From positions 1 through 64,000 of the forward strand of contig SDOA01000004.1 in NCBI GenBank assembly GCA_004524595.1: a stretch of 64,000 bases of DNA, given 5' to 3'. The notes under the pieces are model-generated. The model had not been told where the DNA came from. It made no database searches and saw only the letters and a list, made by a program, of their open reading frames with translations. The DNA comes from Candidatus Thorarchaeota archaeon (GTDB lineage: Archaea > Asgardarchaeota > Thorarchaeia > Thorarchaeales > Thorarchaeaceae). The position numbers and the translations under genes are program-made. Position 1 is the first letter of the stretch. The number at the start of each line of letters is the position of its first letter. This document shows positions 43,937 through 52,980 of the stretch, one piece after another.

Positions 43937-44860
43937 ATGGTTATAGGCTACGAGGTTCAAGAGGATGGAACCTTAAACGAAATCGAATTGGGAAAGGAAG
44001 ATCTTCATTCAGGTCTTGTTGTTTGTGTGGTAGATGATGAAACAAAGAGCATCTATCTCTGGAAAGGTAGTCAGGCGGGTGTACGAGTGAAATTTATCGG
44101 GGCAAGAGTGGCTACGAATCTTAGAACAGAGTATGGTTTTCATTTTAAAGTACGACCATTAGATGAAGGTGAAGAACCTCCGACGTTTTTCACCGCACTT
44201 AATGGATCGACTGCCGCAACGCGTATTATGAAACCTGGTGACAAAGCACCTCCACCAGCACCACCAAAACCTAAGAAAGAGCCAGAAGTAGCTGCTGTTA
44301 CTACACCCTCAACGATGACAGTCGGACCAGAAACAGAACCAGTTGTCACACATACTCCTGTAACAACATCGTCACCACCACCAAAACCACCAATAACTTC
44401 TACATCAACAACTCGTTCTGCAACTCCAACTACAGCTAGAGCTGTACCTCAAGGAGAGATTGCAGAGATGATAAAGGAATTAGAAGCACTGGACCCTCCT
44501 GAAGGATATCAAAGAGAACTTGTGATTGTATACAATGATCTTTACACTGTTGCAGAACATAGGACAGCAGTCTTCGGTCAAGAAAAAATTGAGAGAAGAA
44601 TTGAGAAGGTCAGAGATCCCCCAGAGGGGACTTTCATGGCTGAAGGATTCATTCCACGAGTTATTGTAAAAGATGGAAGGGTGCTTGGCATTGAACTGCT
44701 CAAAGGCACTCCTGATGCCATACTTAGTCCAATAAAAGCAGAGATGAAAGAACGTCTTAGTGACTTGATAACATTCTTCAAATCGGAAACTGAAGAGAGT
44801 GAAACAGCAGGAACAAAGAAAGAAGCAGGAAAGAAAGGCAAGAAGCTTGTTGCCAAATAA
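43937..44860 (+). CDS. Gelsolin-like domain protein with Pro/Thr-rich linker
   Basis: A 307-residue protein. Residues about 10-95 form a gelsolin/villin-type domain (VVDDETKSIYLWKGSQAGVR, then GARVATNLRTEYGF, resembling the core IYLWxG strand and following helix). A Pro/Thr/Ser-rich disordered linker (about 105-170) follows, then a C-terminal domain (about 170-280) of unknown fold and a Lys-rich tail. Single-gelsolin-domain proteins are known in Asgard archaea, where related ones bind and regulate actin. It stands 38 bases before a Roadblock gene on the same strand. ATG at 43937 is preferred over a TTG two codons upstream. Confidence 0.82.
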   Translation: MVIGYEVQEDGTLNEIELGKEDLHSGLVVCVVDDETKSIYLWKGSQAGVRVKFIGARVATNLRTEYGFHFKVRPLDEGEEPPTFFTALNGSTAATRIMKPGDKAPPPAPPKPKKEPEVAAVTTPSTMTVGPETEPVVTHTPVTTSSPPPKPPITSTSTTRSATPTTARAVPQGEIAEMIKELEALDPPEGYQRELVIVYNDLYTVAEHRTAVFGQEKIERRIEKVRDPPEGTFMAEGFIPRVIVKDGRVLGIELLKGTPDAILSPIKAEMKERLSDLITFFKSETEESETAGTKKEAGKKGKKLVAK

Positions 44861-44898
44861 TCGCATTATAATCAACATACAGTTAGGGGAAACAAAAC

Positions 44899-45285
44899 AT
44901 GTCATCACACTTAGACCCGGCAAAGGAAAAGGAATTAGTCGAGCTTCTTATGGGGCTCACAAATTATGCAGATCTTGATGCAATCGCAGTAGTCAGTAAG
45001 CAGGGAGTCAAACTTGCTTACTTTGCCACTGAGGAGTCTGATGCAGATCCAGATCTTATGGCTGCAGTGAGTGCGGCCCTCCTTATGACTGGAGATATGG
45101 CTGCTGGAAAACTAGGACTTGATGAACTCTATGAAGTGATTGTACGAGGGAGAGACGGATTTGTGGTTCTCTCACATGCAGGCGAGTTTCTCCTTATGGG
45201 CTCAGCAAAGGATTTGACATCAATGGGACTAGCTGTGACTCAGATGAGAAAATATGCAAGAGAGGTTGGAGAACTTCTGAGTTAG
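44899..45285 (+). CDS. Roadblock/LC7 domain protein (MglB-like)
   Basis: A 128-residue single-domain Roadblock/LC7 protein: TNYADLDAIAVVSKQGVKLA on the first strands, DLMAAVSAALLMTGDMAAGK helix, and VIVRGRDGFVVLSHAGEF strands. Roadblock proteins dimerise and regulate small GTPases (MglB-MglA in bacteria, Rag and dynein complexes in eukaryotes). It follows the gelsolin-like gene by 38 bases, suggesting a shared transcript and a cytoskeletal or GTPase context. No Ras-like GTPase is in the window. Confidence 0.92.
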   Translation: MSSHLDPAKEKELVELLMGLTNYADLDAIAVVSKQGVKLAYFATEESDADPDLMAAVSAALLMTGDMAAGKLGLDELYEVIVRGRDGFVVLSHAGEFLLMGSAKDLTSMGLAVTQMRKYAREVGELLS

Positions 45286-45387
45286 TACAATTTCACATTC
45301 CAGTAGTAATCTTTCTGTAGAAAAAATAGTAGCTCTAACTAAAGCAGAATCGCCAAGAAACCCAAATGTGGATTATGCCTGAGTTGA

Positions 45388-45454
45388 TACATACAAGAGG
45401 AATTTTCAAATTACCGCTATTACACACTTTAATAGGATATTTGAATTGTATGTA
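45388..45454. repeat. Two-part inverted repeat in the promoter region of the 45484 gene
   Basis: The right arm is a continuous 16-base ATTTGAATTGTATGTA (45439-45454). The left side pairs with all of it in two blocks, TACATACAA (45388-45396) and TTCAAAT (45405-45411), with an 8-base bulge between. It spans the likely TATA box (around 45426-45435) and could be an operator or a 5' RNA fold. Confidence 0.45.
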
Positions 45455-45483
45455 CACAAATCAATATGTGGAGTAATCAATGA

Positions 45484-45882
45484 ATGAAGGGCATTATCGT
45501 TTTCGATGAGTCTGGTGTTAACATGGCCTCAGTCGGTCTTGATAATGTACGGGTCAATCCAGATCTATTTGGATCTTTCATTTCAGCTATTCAAGCATAT
45601 GCTAAAAGGTCAGTTGGAAGTGAAATGAAGGAAGTGACATATAGTAATGTTCGATTGATGATCGGTCGAGCAGGACCATATCATGTTGTTACACTGCACA
45701 CAATAGATGATGAGGACGCTGACTGGAATCATAGTGCCACACTCAATGTGTTACACACTGAAGACTATATGCTTGATGATGAACACCTTCGTATTTTGCA
45801 GGAACTTCTTACTGATGAGTTTCTCTCCCCAGCTGATGTAAAAACTGGTATTGATACACTAACATCCATCAGTAAAGAGTAG
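45484..45882 (+). CDS. Longin/Roadblock-like small protein
   Basis: A 132-residue protein with a beta-beta-helix start (IIVFDESGVNMASVGL, LFGSFISAIQAYAKRS), then strands VTYSNVRLMIGRAG and HVVTLHTIDDE. This order of strands and helix resembles the longin/Roadblock profilin-like fold found in many Asgard small-GTPase regulators. The match is by pattern, not by a conserved motif. It lies about 200 bases after the Roadblock gene, same strand, behind an inverted repeat and its own promoter. Confidence 0.7.
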   Translation: MKGIIVFDESGVNMASVGLDNVRVNPDLFGSFISAIQAYAKRSVGSEMKEVTYSNVRLMIGRAGPYHVVTLHTIDDEDADWNHSATLNVLHTEDYMLDDEHLRILQELLTDEFLSPADVKTGIDTLTSISKE

Positions 45883-45887
45883 ACCAT

Positions 45888-46976
45888 CTACGAAGTCTGA
45901 CCAAGTTGTTTGAATGTTACAATCTCATGAAGTGTATTCCCTGTTTCCTCAAACTTTATTCCATCATGATTGACATCTAATTTAAAGTCTGAATTTAATC
46001 TGAAATACCCAGGTTTCATCTTGAGAATGTACTTCGCGATGAATCTGAGAAGTGCTGGAAAATTACTCAACATATCTTCAGCTTCGAGGACACGATGAAC
46101 ATCAAGTTGAACACTTAGTATCTCAGGAGTGGTAATTGTAATCGTTTTTGGAAAGCTATGTCCAGCAGCAGAGCTGTATTCAAAATTTTCTTGTATGAAA
46201 TCATATTCCCCGGTGCTCAGAATGATGTCTTTCCCTTTTGCAGCCATCAAGACTTTCACAGCATGACGGTCTACTTTTTCATTACACTGAATGAAGGCAT
46301 AAGATAGAGTGAAGTTTCTTGAGTAGATACGACCCCACATCCAGTACTCAATGATACTTGAAAAGGAAAAGTTCAACCAGTTGTGGTCATGATATCCAAC
46401 TCCTGAAACCTCCATTATTGTTTCACGGTCTCTAACAGTTCCACTTACTCTGGCTTTCGCAAAGGGTATGACCCAAGCAAAATAGCCAAGGTCTGCAAAA
46501 TGTGAGAAGCCACTTCCGGGTTTCCAGCCAACGACTTCACATCTGTAAGTAAGATCGAAAGCGAGTTCGTCCTCATCAAGGTGTATCTTGTAGACTGGTA
46601 GAGAGTCCTGTGAATAGTCAACCTCCAGGTAATTCTCACCGATCTTTACATCAGCCTTTTCTCGAGAAGCATAGAAATCAGATTTCTTGTACTTGATAAA
46701 TCTCTGTGTCTTTCGACCATCAGGTCGCAAAAGAACCAGCTCAACTCCAATCTTTCCAGCGTTGAGACCAGGATTCGGATTGGCTGCATAAAAGAACGCT
46801 ACGAGGGTATACCCGCCTTCAAGGTGTGCATCAAAGTACCACCATTCGAATTGATTCTTTTTTCCAACCTCTATATGTAATGCATCATCTTCTGGAGTGA
46901 GAGGAGTAATTGTACCATCTTTTCTTCCCGGCCCGTTCCATCCCTCTTTCACATTTGGATTGATGTTATCTGTCAT
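45888..46976 (-). CDS. CrtC/AttH-like lipocalin-fold protein
   Basis: A 362-residue protein of the carotenoid 1,2-hydratase (CrtC)/AttH-like lipocalin family. The paired-barrel signatures EWWYFDAHLEGGYTLV near the start and GVGYHDHNWLNFSF in the middle are typical. CrtC adds water to a terminal double bond of carotenoids; other members are of unknown function. It is the last gene of the PadR-headed operon and overlaps the preceding FAD oxidase by 4 bases (ATGA). In this context it may bind or hydrate a hydrophobic isoprenoid-type substrate (inference). Confidence 0.82.
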   Translation of the reverse strand: MTDNINPNVKEGWNGPGRKDGTITPLTPEDDALHIEVGKKNQFEWWYFDAHLEGGYTLVAFFYAANPNPGLNAGKIGVELVLLRPDGRKTQRFIKYKKSDFYASREKADVKIGENYLEVDYSQDSLPVYKIHLDEDELAFDLTYRCEVVGWKPGSGFSHFADLGYFAWVIPFAKARVSGTVRDRETIMEVSGVGYHDHNWLNFSFSSIIEYWMWGRIYSRNFTLSYAFIQCNEKVDRHAVKVLMAAKGKDIILSTGEYDFIQENFEYSSAAGHSFPKTITITTPEILSVQLDVHRVLEAEDMLSNFPALLRFIAKYILKMKPGYFRLNSDFKLDVNHDGIKFEETGNTLHEIVTFKQLGQTS

Positions 46977-48556
46977 TTGTCTTTCATTGCTCCTTTAATG
47001 TAGTGACTTGGGTCAGAAAGTCCTTTGGGGTCAAAAGCAGCCTTAATCTTTCTGAGCCAATCAGGGTAATTCATTGTCCGTTCTGCATAGTAACTATGGA
47101 CATTATCTCCAACAATAAAAAATGGCATGCCTAACGCTTGGTCAAGATCCATCTTGTTACATTCATCTTGATATTCTGCATATCCTAAGCAGGACTTTAC
47201 AGATGTAGGATCATAGACAGTAGGTACTTCGAGATGTGCCATGTGTCCACTCTCATAACTTGTAATCCAAACGCCAAGTCCTCGATCGTCACCAATCACA
47301 CCCTTCTCAATATACTTCTGTTTCACTGGTTGATTCAATTGGGCTAATCTAACAGCCATCGCAATTGTGTCCATACCACCATGAGTACTCTGGAAACAAT
47401 TAGAGAAACGAAAAGCATGTGCACCAAGCATGTTCCGCACAGTTTCACCGTAATGCATTGGCTTCGGTGAGATTACACCGTCCTCAATTAAGTTGTTACC
47501 ATTGTATTTATCCAGGATGAGTCTGACAAGTTTTGATCTAAACACAAATTCACGTATTGTATGAGCTGCAACCAATGCAACAATATAGTTCCTAGTCTTG
47601 GCAAGAAGACCTGCAAATATTGCTTCTATTGCTTCTGTTTTTGTGTTTGTGAATAATGCTGCAAGTCCTTCGGGTGATGATGTTGTTGCGACCATACACA
47701 CCTCTCGATCGCATAACTCATACATTGCACCTTGATACTCATTCCACTCTTCAAAATTAAGGACATATAATTGCCAGTATGGAGGTATGTCCCACTCGTA
47801 GTTGGGTATAGTACCACCTGTCTTCCATTTCCAGTCTTTAGGAGCTGGCCATGAGAAGAGCCGAATTGCTGCTTTTGTAAACACACCAAGCCCGCCATAA
47901 GCTCCAAGCCAACCCCTCATAATACCTCTCAGACTGAATCCAGGACCATCCCCAGTGAACCATTTTCCATTGTGATCGTAAGATCCTAACCTGAGAACCT
48001 CGCCAGTTGGAAGAACCCATTCAACTCCTAATACATTTCTTCCACTAAATCCCGTATATGGAGATGTGAAACCGGGACCAACAAAAGAAGTATGGCTTGC
48101 AAGAGGAGATGTCTGAGGTCCAGCTCCCTGCGCATGATGCATGAGACCATACTTGAACAATTCAGATTGGAGTTCAGCATTCGTGACATAGGGCTCAATC
48201 ACTGCATACATATTCTTCTCGTCAACATCTAGAATTTGGTTCATTCTCCTAAGGTCAATCTGAATAGATCTAGGATTACTTACTCCAGCCCAAGGGCCCA
48301 TTCCAGTTGTAAGGGCTTTGTAACTAACATCATATTGATTGCATACTTGAACAATTGCCTGGACTTCTTCAGTAGAGGCTGGAAGTAAGACCGCAAGAGG
48401 GCGAACACCAAATCGTTGTGGTTCTTCCCCGCGTTGGGCACTCTCAATCTCATTACACCATTGGAAGGCATATGTATCCATTACTGCAGGATCTTGAGAG
48501 ATGTTTCTCTCTCCAACAACTTTCTTGAAGGCTTCGTAGACGTTATTCTCTAGCAC
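46973..48556 (-). CDS. FAD-linked oxidase (GlcD/vanillyl-alcohol-oxidase-like), subunit 1
   Basis: A 527-residue flavoprotein of the PCMH-type FAD-binding family. The FAD pocket is seen in LPASTEEVQAIVQVCNQY, TTGMGPWAGVSNPRSIQIDL and VLGVEWVLPTGEVLRLG; a C-terminal FAD-oxidase substrate domain follows and ends with FDPKGLSDPSHYI. Such enzymes oxidise alpha-hydroxy acids, phenols or alcohols. It is next to a CCG-type Fe-S subunit and a second FAD oxidase, as in glycolate/lactate dehydrogenases, and one base separates it from the Fe-S gene. Substrate unknown. Confidence 0.9.
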   Translation of the reverse strand: MLENNVYEAFKKVVGERNISQDPAVMDTYAFQWCNEIESAQRGEEPQRFGVRPLAVLLPASTEEVQAIVQVCNQYDVSYKALTTGMGPWAGVSNPRSIQIDLRRMNQILDVDEKNMYAVIEPYVTNAELQSELFKYGLMHHAQGAGPQTSPLASHTSFVGPGFTSPYTGFSGRNVLGVEWVLPTGEVLRLGSYDHNGKWFTGDGPGFSLRGIMRGWLGAYGGLGVFTKAAIRLFSWPAPKDWKWKTGGTIPNYEWDIPPYWQLYVLNFEEWNEYQGAMYELCDREVCMVATTSSPEGLAALFTNTKTEAIEAIFAGLLAKTRNYIVALVAAHTIREFVFRSKLVRLILDKYNGNNLIEDGVISPKPMHYGETVRNMLGAHAFRFSNCFQSTHGGMDTIAMAVRLAQLNQPVKQKYIEKGVIGDDRGLGVWITSYESGHMAHLEVPTVYDPTSVKSCLGYAEYQDECNKMDLDQALGMPFFIVGDNVHSYYAERTMNYPDWLRKIKAAFDPKGLSDPSHYIKGAMKDK

Positions 48557-49828
48557 CTACTCCTCACCCCCTATACTACGAAGAATGAGTTCCGTCAAAT
48601 CAAGATACTCCAATGATGAATTTTGAGATTCAATACTGTCCAGGAAATTTGTTCCACAGAATGGACAAGCAGATACTAATATAGAAGCCCCTGTTGACTC
48701 TGCTTCTTCAACTCGTTCATTCGCCGTTGCTAAAGCAAAATCAGGATATGCAGATTTGCAGCCCCCACCTGCACCGCAGCAATAAGAATACTCTCGAATT
48801 CGCTGCATTTCAACTAATTCAACTCCAGGTATCTGTTTCAAGACACTGCGAGGAGCATCATAGACTCCGTTTGCACCACGACGTTCAGGTTTGGGAGGGT
48901 CATAGATATACACCAGAGTAAGAACTTCAATCTTCTCACCATCCCACTTCTCATAGGGTTCTGCCATTCTTCCAAGATGGCAGGGATCATGATAGGTCAC
49001 TTTCAATGGTACTTTCTTTTTCAGCTCAAGTCTTCCATCTTTTAGAAGGGTTTCAATTAATTGAGAAGTGTGAATCACCTCAATATCATGTTCAACAAAT
49101 CGTGGATACTCCACCTTTAACATATTATAACAACCTGCGCAACTCGTGATGATACGCTTGATTCCAGCCTGCCCAAACTGCTCAATGGTATCCTTCATTA
49201 TCTGGATAGCACGTTTTTCATCTCCAACTCTATAGACAGGTGAGCCACAACATTGTTCGTCCGAACCCAACAAACGGAATCCTTCATTAGCAGCATTCAA
49301 GACTTTGGCAGTAGCAATCGCAATCTCTTCGCGCCGATATGCTGCAGTGCATCCAACAAAATACAGAGTATCGGAGGATTCGTCAATCTCTATATTATCA
49401 GGCAACCACGATGGTCTCTTTTCAGGCTCTTCACCATATGGATTCTTATTCCTTTCAACGAATTCAATATACTTTTTGTGATTGGGCATTGGACCTTCTC
49501 CAGTCTCTACGGCAGCTACACGGAGTGCATGAATCGCTTCATTCGGTTCGAGATCATAAACCCACTTGCAAGAAACCTCACAAGCTCCACAGTTCGTACA
49601 CCGATATAGAACATCTAACATCTCAGGAGTGAATTCCACCCGACCTTTGTGATACGCATTTGCCATAATCATGCGCCCACCACCAGAATATGCATGGAAA
49701 TTATAATAATCAACAGATGGACACGCACTAGAAAATCGTTTACTCTGAATGACAAGTTGTGGAATGAATTTACAGCTTGAACATCTCACACAACTGTCCA
49801 TCATGTCTTCGAATTCATCCAGTGTCAT
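48557..49828 (-). CDS. Fe-S oxidoreductase with CCG domains (GlcF/HdrD-like)
   Basis: A 423-residue Fe-S protein. The N-terminus binds two [4Fe-4S] clusters (C13, C16, C19, C36 and C77, C80, C83, C87). The C-terminal half has two cysteine-rich CCG-type domains (CCGSPVYR, CAGCYN, DPCHLG, CCGAGGG, CPFCG). This layout is shared by GlcF, GlpC and HdrD subunits that pass electrons from a flavoprotein to quinone or to a disulfide. It lies between two FAD-linked oxidases and shares its start with the end of the upstream one (1-base overlap), so the three should form one complex. Confidence 0.93.
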   Translation of the reverse strand: MTLDEFEDMMDSCVRCSSCKFIPQLVIQSKRFSSACPSVDYYNFHAYSGGGRMIMANAYHKGRVEFTPEMLDVLYRCTNCGACEVSCKWVYDLEPNEAIHALRVAAVETGEGPMPNHKKYIEFVERNKNPYGEEPEKRPSWLPDNIEIDESSDTLYFVGCTAAYRREEIAIATAKVLNAANEGFRLLGSDEQCCGSPVYRVGDEKRAIQIMKDTIEQFGQAGIKRIITSCAGCYNMLKVEYPRFVEHDIEVIHTSQLIETLLKDGRLELKKKVPLKVTYHDPCHLGRMAEPYEKWDGEKIEVLTLVYIYDPPKPERRGANGVYDAPRSVLKQIPGVELVEMQRIREYSYCCGAGGGCKSAYPDFALATANERVEEAESTGASILVSACPFCGTNFLDSIESQNSSLEYLDLTELILRSIGGEE

Positions 49829-51270
49829 TATGGCACCTCCTTGAAGCAGAGAACTCTAGGATTGAGGATATTATTAGGATCAAAGATAGATTTCACACGA
49901 TGCATTGCATCCACGGTGGTTGGAGCAGCCTGTTTAAAGACCAAGTCATTAACTAAACCATAAGGTCGACTGAAATAAGCCCCCATATCCAATAATGCTG
50001 TTTGTCCTTTGCCTATTAGAGATAGTACTCCTTCAGTAGCATCCACATCTGCAAGGCTGTAGTAGAGGTCAAATCCGCAATGAGTATTGGTTCCTTGTAC
50101 CGTTGGCTGAATATAGGCACCTATTTGATCGTGTGAAAAGTCAACCTCGTCTGCAACTTTGAGGAAGGCTTCATAAAATTCCTGACACCTATCCAATGTT
50201 GTAGTGAAAAAGATCTCGCGACACTCACCTTTGACTACGAGCTTCCAATAGACATCATGACTCAGATTGTTTAACTTAGATTCAATATCATGACCAGTAA
50301 TCTGACCAATCTTATCACAAAGCCGGACATCTGTATCTTCTGCAATATCCATGATGTCTCCAATTCTATATGCTAATTCCTCATCAGCAATCATTCCATG
50401 CCCGGATACACCAAGAATGAGAATCCAGTTGGGCAAGTTCTTATCTGCCCCTAGTGCTGCTGTAAAATTGATTCTATTCAAAATAAAATGTTCATCTGCT
50501 AACCTTCGTCGAAGAATTTCATAGTTGAAATCAAGCAATTGATTCAGATTATCAGCACCTGCAAGATAAATCGAATGAATGTCAGGTAACATTTCACACT
50601 TCATAGAAATCCAAGTCACAATTCCAATAGTCCCCTGAGACCCTTGAACAAGTCGAAAGGGATCGAATTGTGAAGGACCTTGAGGATTTTTTTGTGCCTG
50701 CCCAGACGCCCACTGTTCTTCGAGGGAACCGGGACCTGCAGCTGCACCAGTTCGTAGAATATCACCTGTACCAAACACAGTTTCAGTGCAAAGAAGAGGG
50801 TCAGAGGAGTCCCAGTGAAATCTAGGCATAGTTATTGGTTCTCTATCGAGACATGAAGACAATACAGACTTTGATATCGAGGGTAGAAAAGGCATAGCAG
50901 GTCTCAGTCCATTCTTCTTCAATTCATCAATGAGCTTGCCGTAGGTCACACCTGGTTGAATCATTACCACTTTGTTCTGAGAATCTATACGTAGTATTTT
51001 ATTCATTCGACTTAAATCGACAACAATGGAATCAGACACTCTCGGAAGTGAAGCATCTCTCAAGTCAGGTCCTGAAGAACTACGTGGAACAATTGGGACT
51101 CCATATTTGTTTGCCCACTGAACTATCAGTGCCACATCTCTAGTATCTATAGGCCACACGATAAGTGATGGCACTTTATATCCAGAATAAGAAAACAATG
51201 TGTCCATGTCATCACTAACATTGTCGTTTCCAACAATGTCAATCATTGCAGATTTCATGTCTTTACCCAT
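49828..51270 (-). CDS. FAD-linked oxidase (GlcD/GlcE-like), subunit 2
   Basis: A 480-residue PCMH-type flavoprotein. The FAD region shows IVPRSSSGPDLRDAS, VDLSRMNKILRID and MIQPGVTYGKLIDELKKNGL, then VQGSQGTIGIVTWISMKCE, and it ends with FDPNNILNPRVLCF. It differs from subunit 1 in length and motif detail, so the two are not simple duplicates. It sits upstream of the CCG protein and downstream of the ferredoxin in the PadR operon. Likely an oxidoreductase for a hydroxy acid or phenolic compound (inference). Confidence 0.9.
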   Translation of the reverse strand: MGKDMKSAMIDIVGNDNVSDDMDTLFSYSGYKVPSLIVWPIDTRDVALIVQWANKYGVPIVPRSSSGPDLRDASLPRVSDSIVVDLSRMNKILRIDSQNKVVMIQPGVTYGKLIDELKKNGLRPAMPFLPSISKSVLSSCLDREPITMPRFHWDSSDPLLCTETVFGTGDILRTGAAAGPGSLEEQWASGQAQKNPQGPSQFDPFRLVQGSQGTIGIVTWISMKCEMLPDIHSIYLAGADNLNQLLDFNYEILRRRLADEHFILNRINFTAALGADKNLPNWILILGVSGHGMIADEELAYRIGDIMDIAEDTDVRLCDKIGQITGHDIESKLNNLSHDVYWKLVVKGECREIFFTTTLDRCQEFYEAFLKVADEVDFSHDQIGAYIQPTVQGTNTHCGFDLYYSLADVDATEGVLSLIGKGQTALLDMGAYFSRPYGLVNDLVFKQAAPTTVDAMHRVKSIFDPNNILNPRVLCFKEVP

Positions 51271-51292
51271 ATCAAATTACGCTCCTATTCTC

Positions 51293-51562
51293 CTATCCCT
51301 GTTGATAGACAATTCCAGTACCGCCAGCAGGATATCTAAAATTAATAGCGCCAGATTCGCATACTTGATAGCATGCTCCACATTCAAGACACTGTGAGGT
51401 ATAGTCATCTACTAAGTACACTTGATCCTCACTCTTTTTCCACAGATTCATCACACATATTATCAGACAACGTCCACACAATGTGCATTTCTCACTATCC
51501 AGAGTGATAAAATTCCCAGTACCAGCGATTCGTGTTATGAGCGGTTTATGATCTATCTTCAA
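51293..51562 (-). CDS. 2[4Fe-4S] ferredoxin (FixX-like)
   Basis: An 89-residue ferredoxin with two CxxCxxCxxxC motifs (C26, C29, C32, C36 and C58, C61, C64, C68), one in each half. FixX-like ferredoxins partner with FixC-type flavoproteins; GGR in methanogens also uses a ferredoxin encoded next to it. It overlaps the flavoprotein gene by 4 bases, which fits a direct electron-transfer pair. Confidence 0.9.
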   Translation of the reverse strand: MKIDHKPLITRIAGTGNFITLDSEKCTLCGRCLIICVMNLWKKSEDQVYLVDDYTSQCLECGACYQVCESGAINFRYPAGGTGIVYQQG

Positions 51563-52971
51563 ATCTCGTTATCCTCCTCATTATTATCAATGAATGCAAG
51601 TGCAATAGCTTCTTCGAGTTCAGGCATTGCTGCTATTAGTTTCTCAGGATCTGTTAGAAGATTCATCTTCTCTTCACCCAGAATTGCAGTCAATAGGGGT
51701 ATGACCTCTCTCATGATGAAGGGAATAGCATTCGGGAGATACTGTTTGATCCGCTTGGCAATTTGACGCACTCTTACTGCATGAGGTTCAGACCAGTCAA
51801 TAATTCCCCCAAGAATTTCCATCAAAAGAGGAACAAACCATGACATTGTCTTTAAGGGACTGAACGGAAGCTCTTTCCAGATGCTGGCTAATTCAGGACC
51901 AGTTTTGAACTCTTCACCAACTGACGTAGCCATCCATTTCTCATCATAGAGATCTAGAAACTGCTTAGATGAATCACCAGCAGCTATTGATTCAGCTGCA
52001 GTTTCAATCGCAGCTCTAGCAGTGACCATTGCGGGATAAATGCCCTCAGCCTCAAGAGGACATGGAAAACCTCCAGCATCACCAATGAGTATAACATTAT
52101 CAGTATGCGTATCATGTGGACAACCCTGCCATGGAAGCAGATGGACCTGAAATTCTCGTGGCTTCGCATCGAGAATTCGTATAAGTCGTTGGAAGTACTT
52201 CAAATTTACAACTTTGTTAAGATAGTGTATTGGATTCTTGTCCCACCAAGTCATCCAGTTACCAAGACCTATGTGAAATCCATCATTAAAGAATACTTGA
52301 TAAGCTGCAGGAAATGTTGCAGACCACCAGACTGCAAGAGCTTCATCACCCATGATATCATCAATCTTCGTTGGCGAACATTCAAAGTCGTACTGAGGAA
52401 CTAATGTGATTTGTTCCTGCTGCCACCTCTGTCGTAGACCACTCTCTCTTGCAACCATTGAGATTGCTCCATCAGCTCCAATGACTATTCCTTTGTATTT
52501 CTCACCCTTCTCATCAATTACGCCGATGACTCTATCATTTTCTTTCAGGAGACCTGTTACAAGTGTTGATGTCTTCAGTTCCGCTCCAGCATTCGTAGCA
52601 AATTTTGCTAGCCATGGATCAAACTCACTTCTGTAGCAGTTCATAGTAATCCAACTTCTTGCAGGTTCATATGTTACTGAATCAGTTGGTCGTGTCATGA
52701 TATAACCAGATACTTCACCATCATTATTTACGAAGTAATTCCTCGCAGCAGCACCAGCACGCATTGAGGGACATACCTCAGGAATCAATTCCTGCATAAA
52801 CTTGAAATCACGCCACATTCGAGGGCCCAGGCCACAGCCAGAGGAGTTTTTTTCTCCGGGTTTTCGGCCTCTTTCAAAGAATATCGTCTTCAGACCTTTC
52901 TCAGCAGCTTCCTTGGCTGCAACAGAACCACCAGGACCTGCTCCAACAATGACCACATCATATTCTTTCAT
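51559..52971 (-). CDS. Geranylgeranyl-reductase/FixC-like FAD flavoprotein
   Basis: A 470-residue FAD flavoprotein of the GGR/FixC/ETF-QO superfamily. The dinucleotide-binding motif VVIVGAGPGGSVAAKEAAEKG is at the N-terminus, a CGLG motif follows a few residues later (SSGCGLGPRMW), and the FAD-contacting VILIGDAGGFPCPLEAEGIY lies near residue 300. GGR enzymes hydrogenate polyprenyl chains of membrane lipids; FixC/ETF-QO members pass electrons to quinone. The residue pattern does not settle which one it is. It is the first enzyme gene after PadR and is coupled to the ferredoxin gene. Confidence 0.88.
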   Translation of the reverse strand: MKEYDVVIVGAGPGGSVAAKEAAEKGLKTIFFERGRKPGEKNSSGCGLGPRMWRDFKFMQELIPEVCPSMRAGAAARNYFVNNDGEVSGYIMTRPTDSVTYEPARSWITMNCYRSEFDPWLAKFATNAGAELKTSTLVTGLLKENDRVIGVIDEKGEKYKGIVIGADGAISMVARESGLRQRWQQEQITLVPQYDFECSPTKIDDIMGDEALAVWWSATFPAAYQVFFNDGFHIGLGNWMTWWDKNPIHYLNKVVNLKYFQRLIRILDAKPREFQVHLLPWQGCPHDTHTDNVILIGDAGGFPCPLEAEGIYPAMVTARAAIETAAESIAAGDSSKQFLDLYDEKWMATSVGEEFKTGPELASIWKELPFSPLKTMSWFVPLLMEILGGIIDWSEPHAVRVRQIAKRIKQYLPNAIPFIMREVIPLLTAILGEEKMNLLTDPEKLIAAMPELEEAIALAFIDNNEEDNEI

Positions 52972-52980
52972 TTGTCCACC

